Positions 29,060 through 37,366 of a DNA stretch of 37,366 nucleotides are shown here, piece by piece. The stretch comes from Chara braunii. Lineage: Eukaryota; Streptophyta; Charophyceae; Charales; Characeae. The stretch covers positions 378,179-415,544 of the forward strand of contig BFEA01000347.1 in NCBI GenBank assembly GCA_003427395.1, given 5' to 3'. The notes under the pieces were generated by a model. That model saw only the letters and a program-made list of their open reading frames with translations, was not told the origin of the DNA and did no database searches. Position 1 is the first letter of the stretch. Every line of letters starts with the position of its first letter. The position numbers and the translations under genes were made by a program.

Positions 29060-29900
29060 GAACACTCGGCTTGGTATGCGACCAGACGAGAGCATCGCAC
29101 GGCGATGATGGTACCGGTCTTGACGGCGTGGCGAGTAGTGGTCCTCCGTTATTTTTTTTTTGTGGTACGCAATGGTCATGGTGGATCCGAATATCGCCTA
29201 GAGATTGGGCTAGCGTTGGTATGTAGTTGGGATTGTGCGGAGCTGGTGCACGATTGAGTCTGTGCGGCAGTGGTGCATGGGCCGGCGGCATGAAGAGAAC
29301 GCGGAGTGAGTGTTCGCGGCAGTGGCTATGGGAGTTGCGGCACTTGCGGTTTGCGCCGGAAGGACATTTTTATTTTTTTAGGGTTCGCGGCACATGCGGT
29401 CTTCAACCAAAGTCACCTTTTTTTTTTTTTTGCGGAATGCGGAGCGAGCGGTTTTGAGTTCCGAACCATCTGGTATTATGGGCGATGGTGTGGGACTGCA
29501 TAGGGACCATCTGGGACCATTTTGAGACTAAGTGAGACTGAGTTTGAGATCGGAACACGTATGTTGGTGTTATTATTATGAGCGGACATGGTGAGAGATG
29601 GCGTGGACTTGCGGCTGGTTGGGGAGTATCCTTGGTGGTCAAGGTGCAATTGAAATTGTGTTAGGTCGGTACGAAAAGTTGGGATGCCGTGAGATTCGAT
29701 TATGGGAGCACCCTCTTTGAGGGTTATCTCATTCAGACATCTTAGTGGGCCCAACCTTGGTGTGATCGGACACTTGGAGAAAGACGTGGACTGTGATTCA
29801 GGAGAGAGGTCACAACTTGTAGAATTGTGAGCCGCATATTTTCATATTTTACGGCGGTCATTTTCTTTTGATTGGAATATTACTAAGACTTTCTTGAATG
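29060..29900. other. Region without a recognisable gene
   Basis: It contains the poly-T runs at 29151-29161 and 29417-29430 and short repeats such as GGGACTGCATAGGGACC with TCTGGGACC (29490-29518). No coding function is supported. Confidence 0.4.
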
Positions 29901-29903
29901 AGC

Positions 29904-30655
29904 TGATTCAAACTTCACTCAAGGTTAGTTGAACGACTCAAATTTTCCTTCACATCTGTGTGAACCCACACTTTGTTTGACCCTATTTGTTTTGAATGTT
30001 CAAAAGAAGAGGTATAGTGAAGTTGTGAGAGTCGTACATGTGAATGAAAAAGTCTGACTTGAGTATGAGATTGTACTGGTTTCCTTTGAACTTGTTTGTT
30101 TTCCTTTGCGATCTATGCATGTAGGTAGCAGAATGTTTGCAAAGGAGATTGATGATGCCTATTTGAGATGAAGAAAATGATTGTCATCTTTCTACCTTTC
30201 GCCTGCCTGTTTGTTAAACTAATTTGTTATTCCGAAAAATATTAATTCAGTGAGTGTCACAAAATGAATTCGATTTAAAAGTTGATTCAAACTTCACTCA
30301 AGGCCAGTTGAACGATTCAGATTTCCCTTCACACCTTTGTGAACTCACATTTTGTTTGAACCTGTTTGTTTTAAATGTTTAAAAGAAAAGGTAGAATGAA
30401 GTTATGTGAGTCATGCATGTGAATGAAAAAGTCTGATTTGAGTATGAGATTGTATTGGTTTCCTTTGAACTTGTTTGTTTTGCTTTGCGGTCTGTGCATG
30501 TAGGTAGCAGAATGTTTGCAAAGGAGATTGATGATGCCTATTTGAGATGAAGAAAAGGATTGTCCTCTATCTACCTTTCGTCTGCCTGTTTGTTAAAAAA
30601 ACTTGTTATAAAAAAAACTAATTCAGTGAGTGTCACAAAATGAATTTGATTCAAA
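29904..30655 (+). repeat. Tandem duplication of about 379 bp
   Basis: TGATTCAAACTTCACTCAAGG begins copies at 29904 and 30283. Each runs through TGCATGTAGGTAGCAGAATG and AATTCAGTGAGTGTCACAAAATG. The second copy is about 15 bp shorter, and the start of a third copy is cut off at 30647. No coding is conserved. Confidence 0.95.
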
Positions 30656-30659
30656 TAAA

Positions 30660-31670
30660 GCAGATAAGGTCAAATGAACTTAGTCTTCTCCCAAGGAATT
30701 ACCCTTTTCATCCCGAATGACCTTATCTATCTATATGTGTCCAAATGATTTTAATTTTCTATCTCCTCTAACTTTCTTCGCCGAAGTTACCATGAACTTA
30801 GAAGAAATGAAAAATATATGAAAGTTACTTGCAGTGGACACATCCTCTATCTCTAGGAAGCATCTGGGCCGGAGGTTCGTTGCTTCAGGAGTCGGCCCTG
30901 TTATCGACTCAGAGTTGACCGTTTCTATGGACGGGGGTACTTCACCGATTCAGTGGAGACGGCCCAACTTCTGAGATCCGAGTTTTGTGCTCAGACGAGG
31001 ACCATTTCCTAGCTGCAGAGACATGCAACACTTCAAGCTATGCACCTGATCGAAAATTATTAGCAAAGTAATTTGTCATAAAAAAAAACTAAAATGTGTG
31101 AAGATGCATGTGTGTGCCTAATTTTTGGTCGGTGATAGGTAGAATGAATGACTTTGGCAACGCGTCTCATCAAGTCAAAACTAAGGCAGCTAATTACCTT
31201 GTCGGTTGCATTAATGTTATTGTCGGTAGCCAACTCCTTGTTCGCGGTTGTATGATTTTTTGTCTATTGAGTTGAACCGAAGTGGTTGGCTTTTATTTCG
31301 ACCTTGTGTGATTAGATGTATGAGATGATGATCTGAATTCTTTCGGTTATCATTGCAGATTGAGTATGCATTCTATCGACTACAATTGAATCCGTTTTAT
31401 GTAATTATGTATGAATGTTATAACTTTCTTTGGCTGTGCGTCTGAGGGGCTCGGATGAATTTGGGTTTCACGCTTGGTTGAGACCGTTCTAGTCGACTAA
31501 CGCCCGCTTCGTACTTAGGAGATCAGCGCCCTAAGGGATGAACGACGTTCGGGTCCACTTGGCGTTTAACCAAATGTATCTATACAACAGCAAACGAACA
31601 AACGCCCTCGGCTGATCTGCCTCTGCGATTGCATCTAAAAGCTTTCGCACGTGAATCAGTAGCTCGATAG
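30660..31670. other. Region without a recognisable gene
   Basis: AT-rich sequence at first, becoming more GC-rich after about 31440. No supported feature. Confidence 0.45.
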
Positions 31671-31870
31671 GGATACGCCCTTAAGGGTGGCGATAGCCCC
31701 TTAGGGAAGGAAAGCTTATGCCCCGCAAGAACCTATCATGTCGTAGGGTACTGCAGGATGTATAGTATCCCTTAAGGGTGGCGATAGCCCCTTAGGGAAG
31801 GAAAGCTTATGCCCCGCAAGAACCTATCCTGTCGTAGGGGACTGCAGGATGTATAGTTGGCGCACCCGGC
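31671..31870 (+). repeat. Conserved 110-bp module, copy 2, with a 91-bp internal tandem duplication
   Basis: The block CCCTTAAGGGTGGCGATAGC occurs at 31678 and 31769, each followed by CCCCTTAGGGAAGGAAAGC and CTATC(A/C)TGTCGTAGGG. The end GTTGGCGCACCCGG (31856-31869) corresponds to GTTGGCGCACTTGG in the copy at 16835-16945. CGCCC/GGGTGGCG and ATCCTG/CAGGAT can pair in the RNA. Confidence 0.7.
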
Positions 31871-31967
31871 TAGAGCGGGGACGACACGACCGCGACCGTC
31901 TCGACGGCTCGTGGGATACTTTGTGTTTGAGTTGTCTTTCATTTTGTTTTGTTTACTCGTGCGTCAC

Positions 31968-32069
31968 ATGGTTGGAAGGGCTCCGCGCTTTGCAAAAAAG
32001 GCGGGAGCCGATGCGCTCGACACCGTCAACCAGCACGTGACATGTGGGGGTGCAAATGCCTGGAAATGA
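31968..32069 (+). other. Short open frame after the module, unrecognised
   Basis: A 33-codon frame from an ATG, with a KKAGADALDTVNQHV-type sequence, follows the TTGGCGCAC motif by about 100 bp. That would fit the start of a retroelement gag, but no gag motif is present and the frame ends at once. Coding is not established. Confidence 0.2.
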
Positions 32070-32515
32070 CTTGGATTAATAAGATACAGGGGCAGATAGG
32101 ATAGGAGGACACAGTTGACACTTTTTCGAGAGATGGTTAATGAAATACAAAAAATTCAGTGTTTTTCGGTGCACCACCACAAGCAATGTCATCAAAAAAT
32201 TAGCGAGCAAACAATGCAGGCTCATAATACAAACATAAAAAAAAAGAAACAGGCAAAAAAAAAAAAAAAAAAAAACTAAAAAGCACTACAAAACCATATT
32301 CGGAGTAGCTTTCGGCGTTCATCAATTTGTTTTCCGAATTCGGTGTTTTTGCCAACGTTTTTGTTAGTGGTCCAAATGCATCAAAACCGAATACAAATAT
32401 ACCCTAAAGCACATACATATCAATGATATCACACAAAAAAACAAACAACAAAAAAAACACCAATTCGGGGAAATATGGCAGTTTCGATGAAAATTCGCCC
32501 AAAATGACGCCACCT
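32070..32515. other. A-rich spacer
   Basis: Several A runs, the longest near 32256-32275. No gene is seen. Confidence 0.45.
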
Positions 32516-32665
32516 ATTAACCATGTGTCTAGTTTCCAGCAGGTGTCGCTCCCCACCAATAGATGGAGCATCCCCACAAGCAAAGCCTCAATTCTGGTGG
32601 TTCTCTTACCACCACCGGGATAGACACCTTGCAGAAGGGTTTTTCATAAAAAAAATAAATAAATA
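32515..32665 (+). mobile_element. SINE-like element type A, copy 3
   Basis: The core is at 32533-32569, followed by CAAAGCCTCAATTCTGGTGG, TTCTCTTACCACCACCGGGA, CACCTTGCAGAAGGG and an A/T-rich tail from about 32648. This is the best preserved of the three type A copies. Confidence 0.75.
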
Positions 32666-32669
32666 AAAA

Positions 32670-33010
32670 AAGGAAAATAAACGCAAGTTCCTATTGAGAT
32701 TCTGAGAAAGTACAAGACACTTACCGGATACCTCACTACCGTCTTCACCCGAATAGAACACCCCGTCATTTTCACTGTATCTAGACTGGAAATTCTATCA
32801 AGTACAACTATAATGGCCGCATGTTCTATTCGGGTTAAGATGGTAGGCTCTTTGAGTAATTGGGCAAAGGAAACTCCGGACTCAAAACAAACGGCCGTTG
32901 GAAACAAGCCAGCCACACAGTGTGTAAAGGCCATTGGACTTTACGTACAGAGAACACTCGACAGCCACACTGTGTGTAAAGGCCGCTGGAAACAAACAAC
33001 TCCAGGTGCA
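32670..33010 (+). repeat. Dispersed element sharing sequence with 20865-21065, interrupted by a MITE
   Basis: The order of shared words (TCTGAGAAAGTACAAGACA, CTCACTA, AGTAATTGGGC, GAGAACACTCGACAGCCACA) matches the copy at 20865, apart from the 105-bp insertion. A motif AGCCACAC(A)GTGTGTAAAGGCC occurs twice here (about 32917 and 32962). Confidence 0.8.
32739..32843. mobile_element. 105-bp palindromic MITE, copy 3
   Basis: Its ends are CCGTCTTCACCCGAATAGAAC and the reverse complement of CCATCTTAACCCGAATAGAAC, flanked by TA at 32737-32738 and 32844-32845. The uninterrupted site at 20939-20951 reads CTCACTAGGC, so insertion duplicated TA. This fits the Stowaway/Tc1-mariner type. Confidence 0.88.
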
Positions 33011-33480
33011 GTTTGCGATTGCAGTTCAAAGAAAGAAGAGCATATTCACAGGATGACATTTACGGGAAGTGTCCCTGAGATAGTGCCAGCCGAAGAACGA
33101 CAACGAAGAGAACGATCTCGACCGTCCATTCCTGGCTACTCACTCTTGCCGTATAAATTGCCATACCATAAACTGCATCCTTCATTCCTTTCTTTTTTTT
33201 TTCTATGAACTGCTTCCTGAATTTCATCTTTGATAACTTTGACTGGATTGTAGTAGGGTTGTTGCTGTCTCTCCGAATCTTCTTTTTTTCTTTCTTTCTT
33301 TCTTTAGATAACTACGGCGCAGTCACGGAAGCAGTTTGTAATTGCATTTCAAACTGCATTTTAGCAGTTTAGTCAGGTCCCGAGTTTCAATTGCAGTTGA
33401 GACTAGGGCTGGCCTCTTTTAGCTATTCAGTCAGGCATGTGGCCCCTCTTCTTTTTTTATTTTTATTTTTTTCCCCCTAG
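33011..33480. other. Region without a recognisable gene
   Basis: It contains a TTTC tract near 33285-33305 and several GCAGTTT/ATTGCA(G/T)TTCAAA words. No coding is supported. Confidence 0.4.
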
Positions 33481-33484
33481 CGTA

Positions 33485-33539
33485 GCCGAGACATCTCGGC
33501 ACGCTGTAGGCGTGAATACCCTTACAAGGGTGTTCACGC
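33485..33539. repeat. Two adjacent hairpins, the second with a TTACAA loop
   Basis: GCCGAGA/TCTCGGC (33485-33500) is a perfect inverted repeat with a two-base centre. GCGTGAATACCC/GGGTGTTCACGC (33510-33521 with 33528-33539) pairs over 12 positions, one of them a G-T pair. Its centre matches the hairpin at 26348, while the lower stem differs but stays paired. Confidence 0.85.
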
Positions 33540-34190
33540 GTATTTTCGCACTTTGCACAAGTTGTACCTGAGATTGCATAAGAGGTATGTATTTACACGA
33601 GTATCGCGCGACCCACGCGCAGTCTGTATGTCCCCGTTCAAACTCCGACTGGCTGCACCTCCAACCACGCTGTTCGAACACTGCGAGAGCGCTGGTGTGG
33701 ACTGCGTACGCCCTGCACACGTCCCAATGCCCCGTTCCTCTCAGCTTCCCACGCTATATTCCCTCGGCAGAGGAAGCAGTCGGCCTGGTACTTTTCTAAA
33801 ACGGACATATGGCCCGCAGCGGTGCTAGGCCCAAAAACACAGTAACTGGAGTTTTATTGTACGACGGCGGGCGCGCGTGAGATGAGAGTGTATGGACACG
33901 TGAGTTTAAGGCGCGGGTGATTTTTATCGAAGGTCAGTATCCATAATAAAAGGATTTAATTTTGATTAAGGAACTGTGATTCAAAATTTAAATTCCTAGT
34001 TGGCCGTATGCACGTGCCATATGCACGTGCGACCGTAGGCAGTGTCAGAAGCCCGTGCGGCAAAAGTGCCAGCTTTTGGTGGTCGGAAGCCCGACAGGTA
34101 GGCCAAGATGTGGCCTTGGGAAACCTTGGCGAGGCCGCGCAGTGAACAGAACCCATTTATATAGGTTTTTGGGCAAATACGATTACCAGC
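33540..34190. other. Region without a recognisable gene
   Basis: No supported feature. Open frames on the plus strand near 33553-33830 show no family motif. Confidence 0.35.
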
Positions 34191-34195
34191 CTTGG

Positions 34196-34262
34196 GCATA
34201 GCACTATTGGTTACAGCGTTCGACTTTCAAGCAGCAGTTTCGAGGATCGAGGCCGACGTATG
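34196..34262 (+). other. Possible tRNA-like fragment
   Basis: GGGCATAGCACTATTGGTTA followed by GTTCGACTTTCAAGC resembles the D-arm and anticodon arm of a tRNA. The B-box region is poor, so this is only a weak candidate for a SINE remnant. Confidence 0.25.
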
Positions 34263-34469
34263 GTGACGAAGAGGCATCAAAGCGGTTTGACGGAGCTGAG
34301 GAGTTGAGGGGTTGAGGGCCCGACGGGCTATCCCCCTCAGCTTTACTGCCGGCCGCGGCAGCGGGTCCATCTGGTGGGACCGAAAGGGCGCCAGCAGTCT
34401 CCTCTGATTGTTTGCCTTATTTATTTGCTTTTATTTTTATTTTTTTACCGAGACCGGGCCTGAGAACCA

Positions 34470-34550
34470 ACAGACGTAGCTCGGTTAGCACACCCATGAA
34501 CTGTTGAACTTCAGACCAGAGTTCGAGTCCAGATCATGGTTATATATGAA
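34470..34550 (+). mobile_element. tRNA-like SINE head (ACTGTTGAA family)
   Basis: The A-box-like GTAGCTCGGTTAGCA (34476-34490) and B-box-like AGTTCGAGTCC (34520-34530) are about 30 bases apart, as in a tRNA. The middle CCATGAACTGTTGAACTTCAG matches the minus-strand copies at 27320-27420 and 5431-5453. Confidence 0.6.
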
Positions 34551-34759
34551 TAAAGCCAGATGTTTCTGAAGTGCCTGGGACTGGTCAGCTTGAAGATGAC
34601 CACATGCATGGAGTCCTATCGACCTGGACAGGAGTGACTCGATGCAGAAAGAGATGACAGACTGACTGACTCTCAGCAAGTACCAAGGTGAGTGCACATC
34701 CACAGGGTATAGGCATAGGGCCAGGGCTTGGAGAGAGTATACCGCTCCTTGCTCCGTAC

Positions 34760-34862
34760 TCCAGCTTGGTCAACACTGGCTCAAACTTCGTTGGTCAACG
34801 CCGGTCAACTCCCGGTCAAACGCTGGTCAACTCGGTCAGCGCCTCCCAGCTCCGGTCAACCT
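34760..34862 (+). repeat. GGTCAAC short repeats
   Basis: GGTCAAC occurs about six times in 100 bp with 5-15-base spacers, for example TTGGTCAACGCCGGTCAACTC. Confidence 0.75.
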
Positions 34863-35389
34863 TGGCTATGGCGGCTCCCTTCTTCACTTTCGCGCTCAAG
34901 TCCGGCTATGGCCGACTTCTCTCACCTTCGTCACCTCCTTCTCTCTCCCTTGTCTTCTTCTCCCCTGTCTTCTTCTTCCTCCGAGCTCGGCGGCTATGGC
35001 CGCCTTCCGCTATGGCAGACTATCTCTTCTTCTTCGCGGGTAAGTGCTCCTTCTCTCTCCTCCTCTCTCTCTCTCTGCCACTCTCTGGCTATGGCGGCCT
35101 TCTTCCTCTTCGCCGCTCGCGTGGACAATGGGTACCAGCTCCGATACCAGTGAAATCAGACTCGTCTCAAACTCGCTTACAACATGCATGCATGTATGTG
35201 CCGATGACAAACCAACTCCATCAACTCAGAAGCAGCAATGAACTTGCGATGGCGACATGCGGCCGCACAACTCAGAAATATGGTCTCAGCCCAGAAACTC
35301 AGCTCAAGTCAACTGTTACAACTTGCGGCTATGGCCGCTAAACACTGTCTGAAGTCCCCAACCGAACACTGTCTACATCATCAGCCTCA

Positions 35390-35860
35390 CCCTCACTCAC
35401 GTACACATGCACGAAGATCCACCCTGAATGTCCACGCACTACACACACACAGTGTAAACTGTTGACGTCAGCAGCTTGGCGGCTATGGCTGCCGTCGCCT
35501 TCCTCCTAGCTATGGCCGCCGTCGTCTTCCTCTGCCCAGTTCAGCTTCGGACACCTGCAGACCTTCACACAAGTTGCCCCAGCAGCGCTTCGGCATGGCT
35601 CACAGGCGAATGAATGCGTTAGTCCTTTATTTATATCGTTTCATCCGCTGGGCTTCTGTGCCTCTGCGCCTGGGCCCAAACCGCGTGCAACCCCCAAACC
35701 GTGTGGGGCCCAAACCGCATGGTCCACCCAAACCATGTGGGACCCTCCAAGTCGTGTGGAACTCACCCCACTTGGCACTTGCTGACTAGACACGGTGGAC
35801 TGTGGCTGACCCTACCCTGCTGACTCAGCGACTTACCATTGACCTCTACAGTACCGAAGA
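35390..35860 (+). repeat. Segmental repeat, copy 1
   Basis: Shares with 36640-37145, in order: CTGCAGACC near 35554, CAGCGCTTCGGCATGGCT near 35583, a GAATGAATGC block, ACTTGCTGACT near 35776 and GCTGACTCAGC near 35819. The copies are diverged, with offsets of about 1.25-1.33 kb. Confidence 0.65.
35671..35762 (+). repeat. CCCAAACCG(C/T)GTGGG short tandem repeat
   Basis: Four to five degenerate 16-22-base units of the CCCAAACCGTGTGGGGC type lie within segmental copy 1 and are absent from copy 2. Confidence 0.75.
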
Positions 35861-35908
35861 GCCACCTACCGATTTCTCGAAACCGAACAACTTTTGCATA
35901 ACGTAGTT

Positions 35909-36130
35909 TTTTTTTTGGCTGGGCCCTTCCCTGGTCCTTGCACGGCCGGGTCGCCTGGGAAAATAGGGTGACCCGGGCAGCCTGGATGGTAGCCTAGTTG
36001 ATTGATTAATTAATTTGATGAATTAATTAATAGATTACTGGCAATTAAATGATTTCTTCCGTTTTCTTTTTAATCCCCTTTTTTTTTTTTGGTGGTGGTG
36101 GGGGGGGGGAAGGAGAAGGATTGACATTTT
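35909..36130. repeat. GC/T-rich element and low-complexity tracts
   Basis: CCCTTCCCTGGTCCTTGCAC followed by GGCCGGG and GGGTGACCCGGGC resembles 10617-10680. AT palindromic words (TTAATTAATT) lie near 36007-36030, and a G-rich run near 36091-36111. Confidence 0.55.
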
Positions 36131-36295
36131 TATTAAAAACAAAGCCGGGAACCAAAGCCCGGCGTCCCTCACAAGAGTCGCCGCAAATCTGACCTGAGCG
36201 AGGCACTTCGGCCAATTCTTCTCTGATTCAGAATTATCTTTTTTTTTTTTAACAAAAATCAAATTACATGCAGTGCTTGCAGTCTAAAAATTTCG

Positions 36296-36326
<31 letters not shown>

Positions 36327-36640
36327 TACGGTTGAAATTAGACTTCCGATTCCTAATATGGAAGCTCCAAGAAACGGAAACAAATGGAGGGAAAAAAGTG
36401 TTACTAAAAAAAGAAAAAGGGAAACAGATGTGACATTGCATCGTCACGCAATAAAGAGCTGTCAGGCTTGGGCTATGAGGAGGGCAAGAATGAAATGAGC
36501 ACCACCCTCAGTAGGGGTACTACAGATCTGCAATCAGACTTGCTTTCTTTTCCACTTCGCACTCGTGCAAACAGATGGTGAATCACACTGGCGCATAGCG
36601 CCCACTCAAAGCTCAAAGATACGGAAGTCGAAAACCCAGT
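36131..36640. other. Region without a recognisable gene
   Basis: A long T run lies at about 36300-36327. No coding is supported. Confidence 0.4.
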
Positions 36641-37145
36641 TCGGATACAAACTCGCTTCAACAGGCTATGGCGCATCAGCACCTGTACATCCCAACTCTC
36701 GTCTCTCTGTCCAACACCACTGTTCGTACTCACTCAACTCTGGATCACCCTGGATATCCCACATGCATACACACTCACACACACACTACTACTAACACCA
36801 GCTATGGCCACCATGGCAGCCGGCTACTACTAACTATGGCACACTGTCCTCCTCACGGCCCACTTCCACTTCGGGCGACTGCAGACCACCTCGCACAAGT
36901 CGCTGGGGCAGCGCTTCCGCATGGCTTCCGCAGCAATGAATGCCTGGCTGGACGCTGCCTCTTAATTTATACTTCTGTTCGTCGCTGCGCTGCCACTTTT
37001 CCACCGCCACTTTTCCACCAGGCCCCTGGTGCACACAGTCCCACATGGTACTTGCTGACTGGACTAAGTGAGACTGGGACTGGGTACCGCTGACTCAGCA
37101 CGGGTCGACTCACCACTTGCCCACTTGCCTCTGGTCTACTGTGGT
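36640..37145 (+). repeat. Segmental repeat, copy 2
   Basis: Homologous to 35390-35860 (see that entry). It also carries a CACACTCACACACACAC stretch and CAGCTATGGCCACC, matching the GGCTATGGC motif family. Confidence 0.65.
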
Positions 37146-37152
37146 CAACGTT

Positions 37153-37201
37153 CGAAAGGCCACTTCTGGACCTTCCGGAAGTCTGTGGACTTGGCCTTTC
37201 G
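37153..37201. repeat. Inverted repeat before the terminal array
   Basis: CGAAAGGCCA (37153-37162) pairs perfectly with TGGCCTTTCG (37192-37201). CTTCCGGAAG lies in the loop. Confidence 0.8.
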
Positions 37202-37203
37202 AC

Positions 37204-37366
37204 ACTGTAGCAGCTACGACCTTGACCTTTCAGGACTGTAGCAGCTACGACCTTGACCTTTCAGNACTGTAGCAGCTACGACCTTGACCCTTCAGAACTA
37301 CTACAGCTACGACCTCTGCTACAAACTTGACCCCTACTCGACAGGACTACAGTTCAAGACCCGATG
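37204..37366 (+). repeat. 31-bp tandem array reaching the window end
   Basis: Units start ACTGTAGCAGCTACGACC at 37204, 37235 and 37266 and, diverged, at 37297. The period is exactly 31 bp, and the N gap at 37265 lies between units 2 and 3. The copy number is probably under-assembled. Confidence 0.92.

Larger units (their letters stand above)
34863..36845 (+). repeat. Dispersed GGCTATGGCGGC motif
   Basis: GGCTATGGC(G/C)GC or close variants occur about ten times (for example 34864, 34902, 34991, 35087, 35330, 35480, 35510, 36663, 36800). They sit in TC-rich sequence whose frames give Ser/Leu-rich peptides. No gene is recognised. Confidence 0.55.

Noticed and set aside
34688-35341. 217-codon open frame as a host gene
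   Set aside because: The peptide is low-complexity Ser/Leu sequence from TC-rich repeats and the GGCTATGGC motif, with no family motif and a competing overlapping frame.

Overview
This is a eukaryotic, repeat-dominated intergenic window in which no intact host gene can be recognised. Every coding trace that can be named belongs to a decayed transposable element: two plant-type LINE (non-LTR) reverse transcriptase pseudogenes and one hAT-type transposase pseudogene. Long mononucleotide tracts, CA/GA microsatellites, tRNA-derived SINE-like heads, MITEs and long tandem duplications fit a large, repeat-rich genome. The LINE and hAT relics resemble those of land plants and charophyte algae. A streptophyte such as a charophyte alga is a reasonable guess, but the sequence does not prove it. 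The window is draft assembly: it carries single-base N gaps at 4676, 5106, 10585 and 37265, and two uncut Nextera mate-pair junction adapters at 7465-7502 and 12890-12923. Joins there may be false.

Layout. 1-960 holds no gene. 965-3760 is LINE copy 1. 3.7-7.4 kb holds G-rich repeats, an 89-bp-arm palindrome, an N-gap duplication, microsatellites, a SINE-like element and two 105-bp MITEs inside a tandemly repeated unit. 7.5-9.7 kb is the hAT pseudogene, starting just after the first adapter. 9.8-13.1 kb holds tandem repeats, low-complexity tracts, SINE-like elements and the second adapter with its duplicated flanks. 13.4-14.5 kb is an array of about 15 short hairpins. 14.5-18.7 kb has no gene but contains a 354-bp tandem pair and several hairpins. 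A degraded hammerhead ribozyme lies at 18.8 kb. 19.8-20.9 kb is a SINE cluster, 21.2-24.2 kb is LINE copy 2, and 24.3-26.4 kb is a second SINE and tandem-repeat cluster. A complete hammerhead ribozyme lies at 27.75-27.81 kb on the minus strand, next to a hairpin-rich stretch. 28.8-32.1 kb holds further tandem repeats and a module shared with 16.8 kb. 32.5-33.0 kb has a SINE-like element and a third MITE whose empty site is also in the window. The rest is repeat-rich DNA ending in a 31-bp tandem array.

The most interesting signals are structured nucleic acids, not proteins: the type III hammerhead ribozyme and its decayed relative; the hairpin array at 13.4-14.5 kb, whose stems change sequence but keep pairing; a second pair of compensated hairpins at 26.35 and 33.51 kb; and a roughly 37-bp core that recurs eight times in different sequence contexts.
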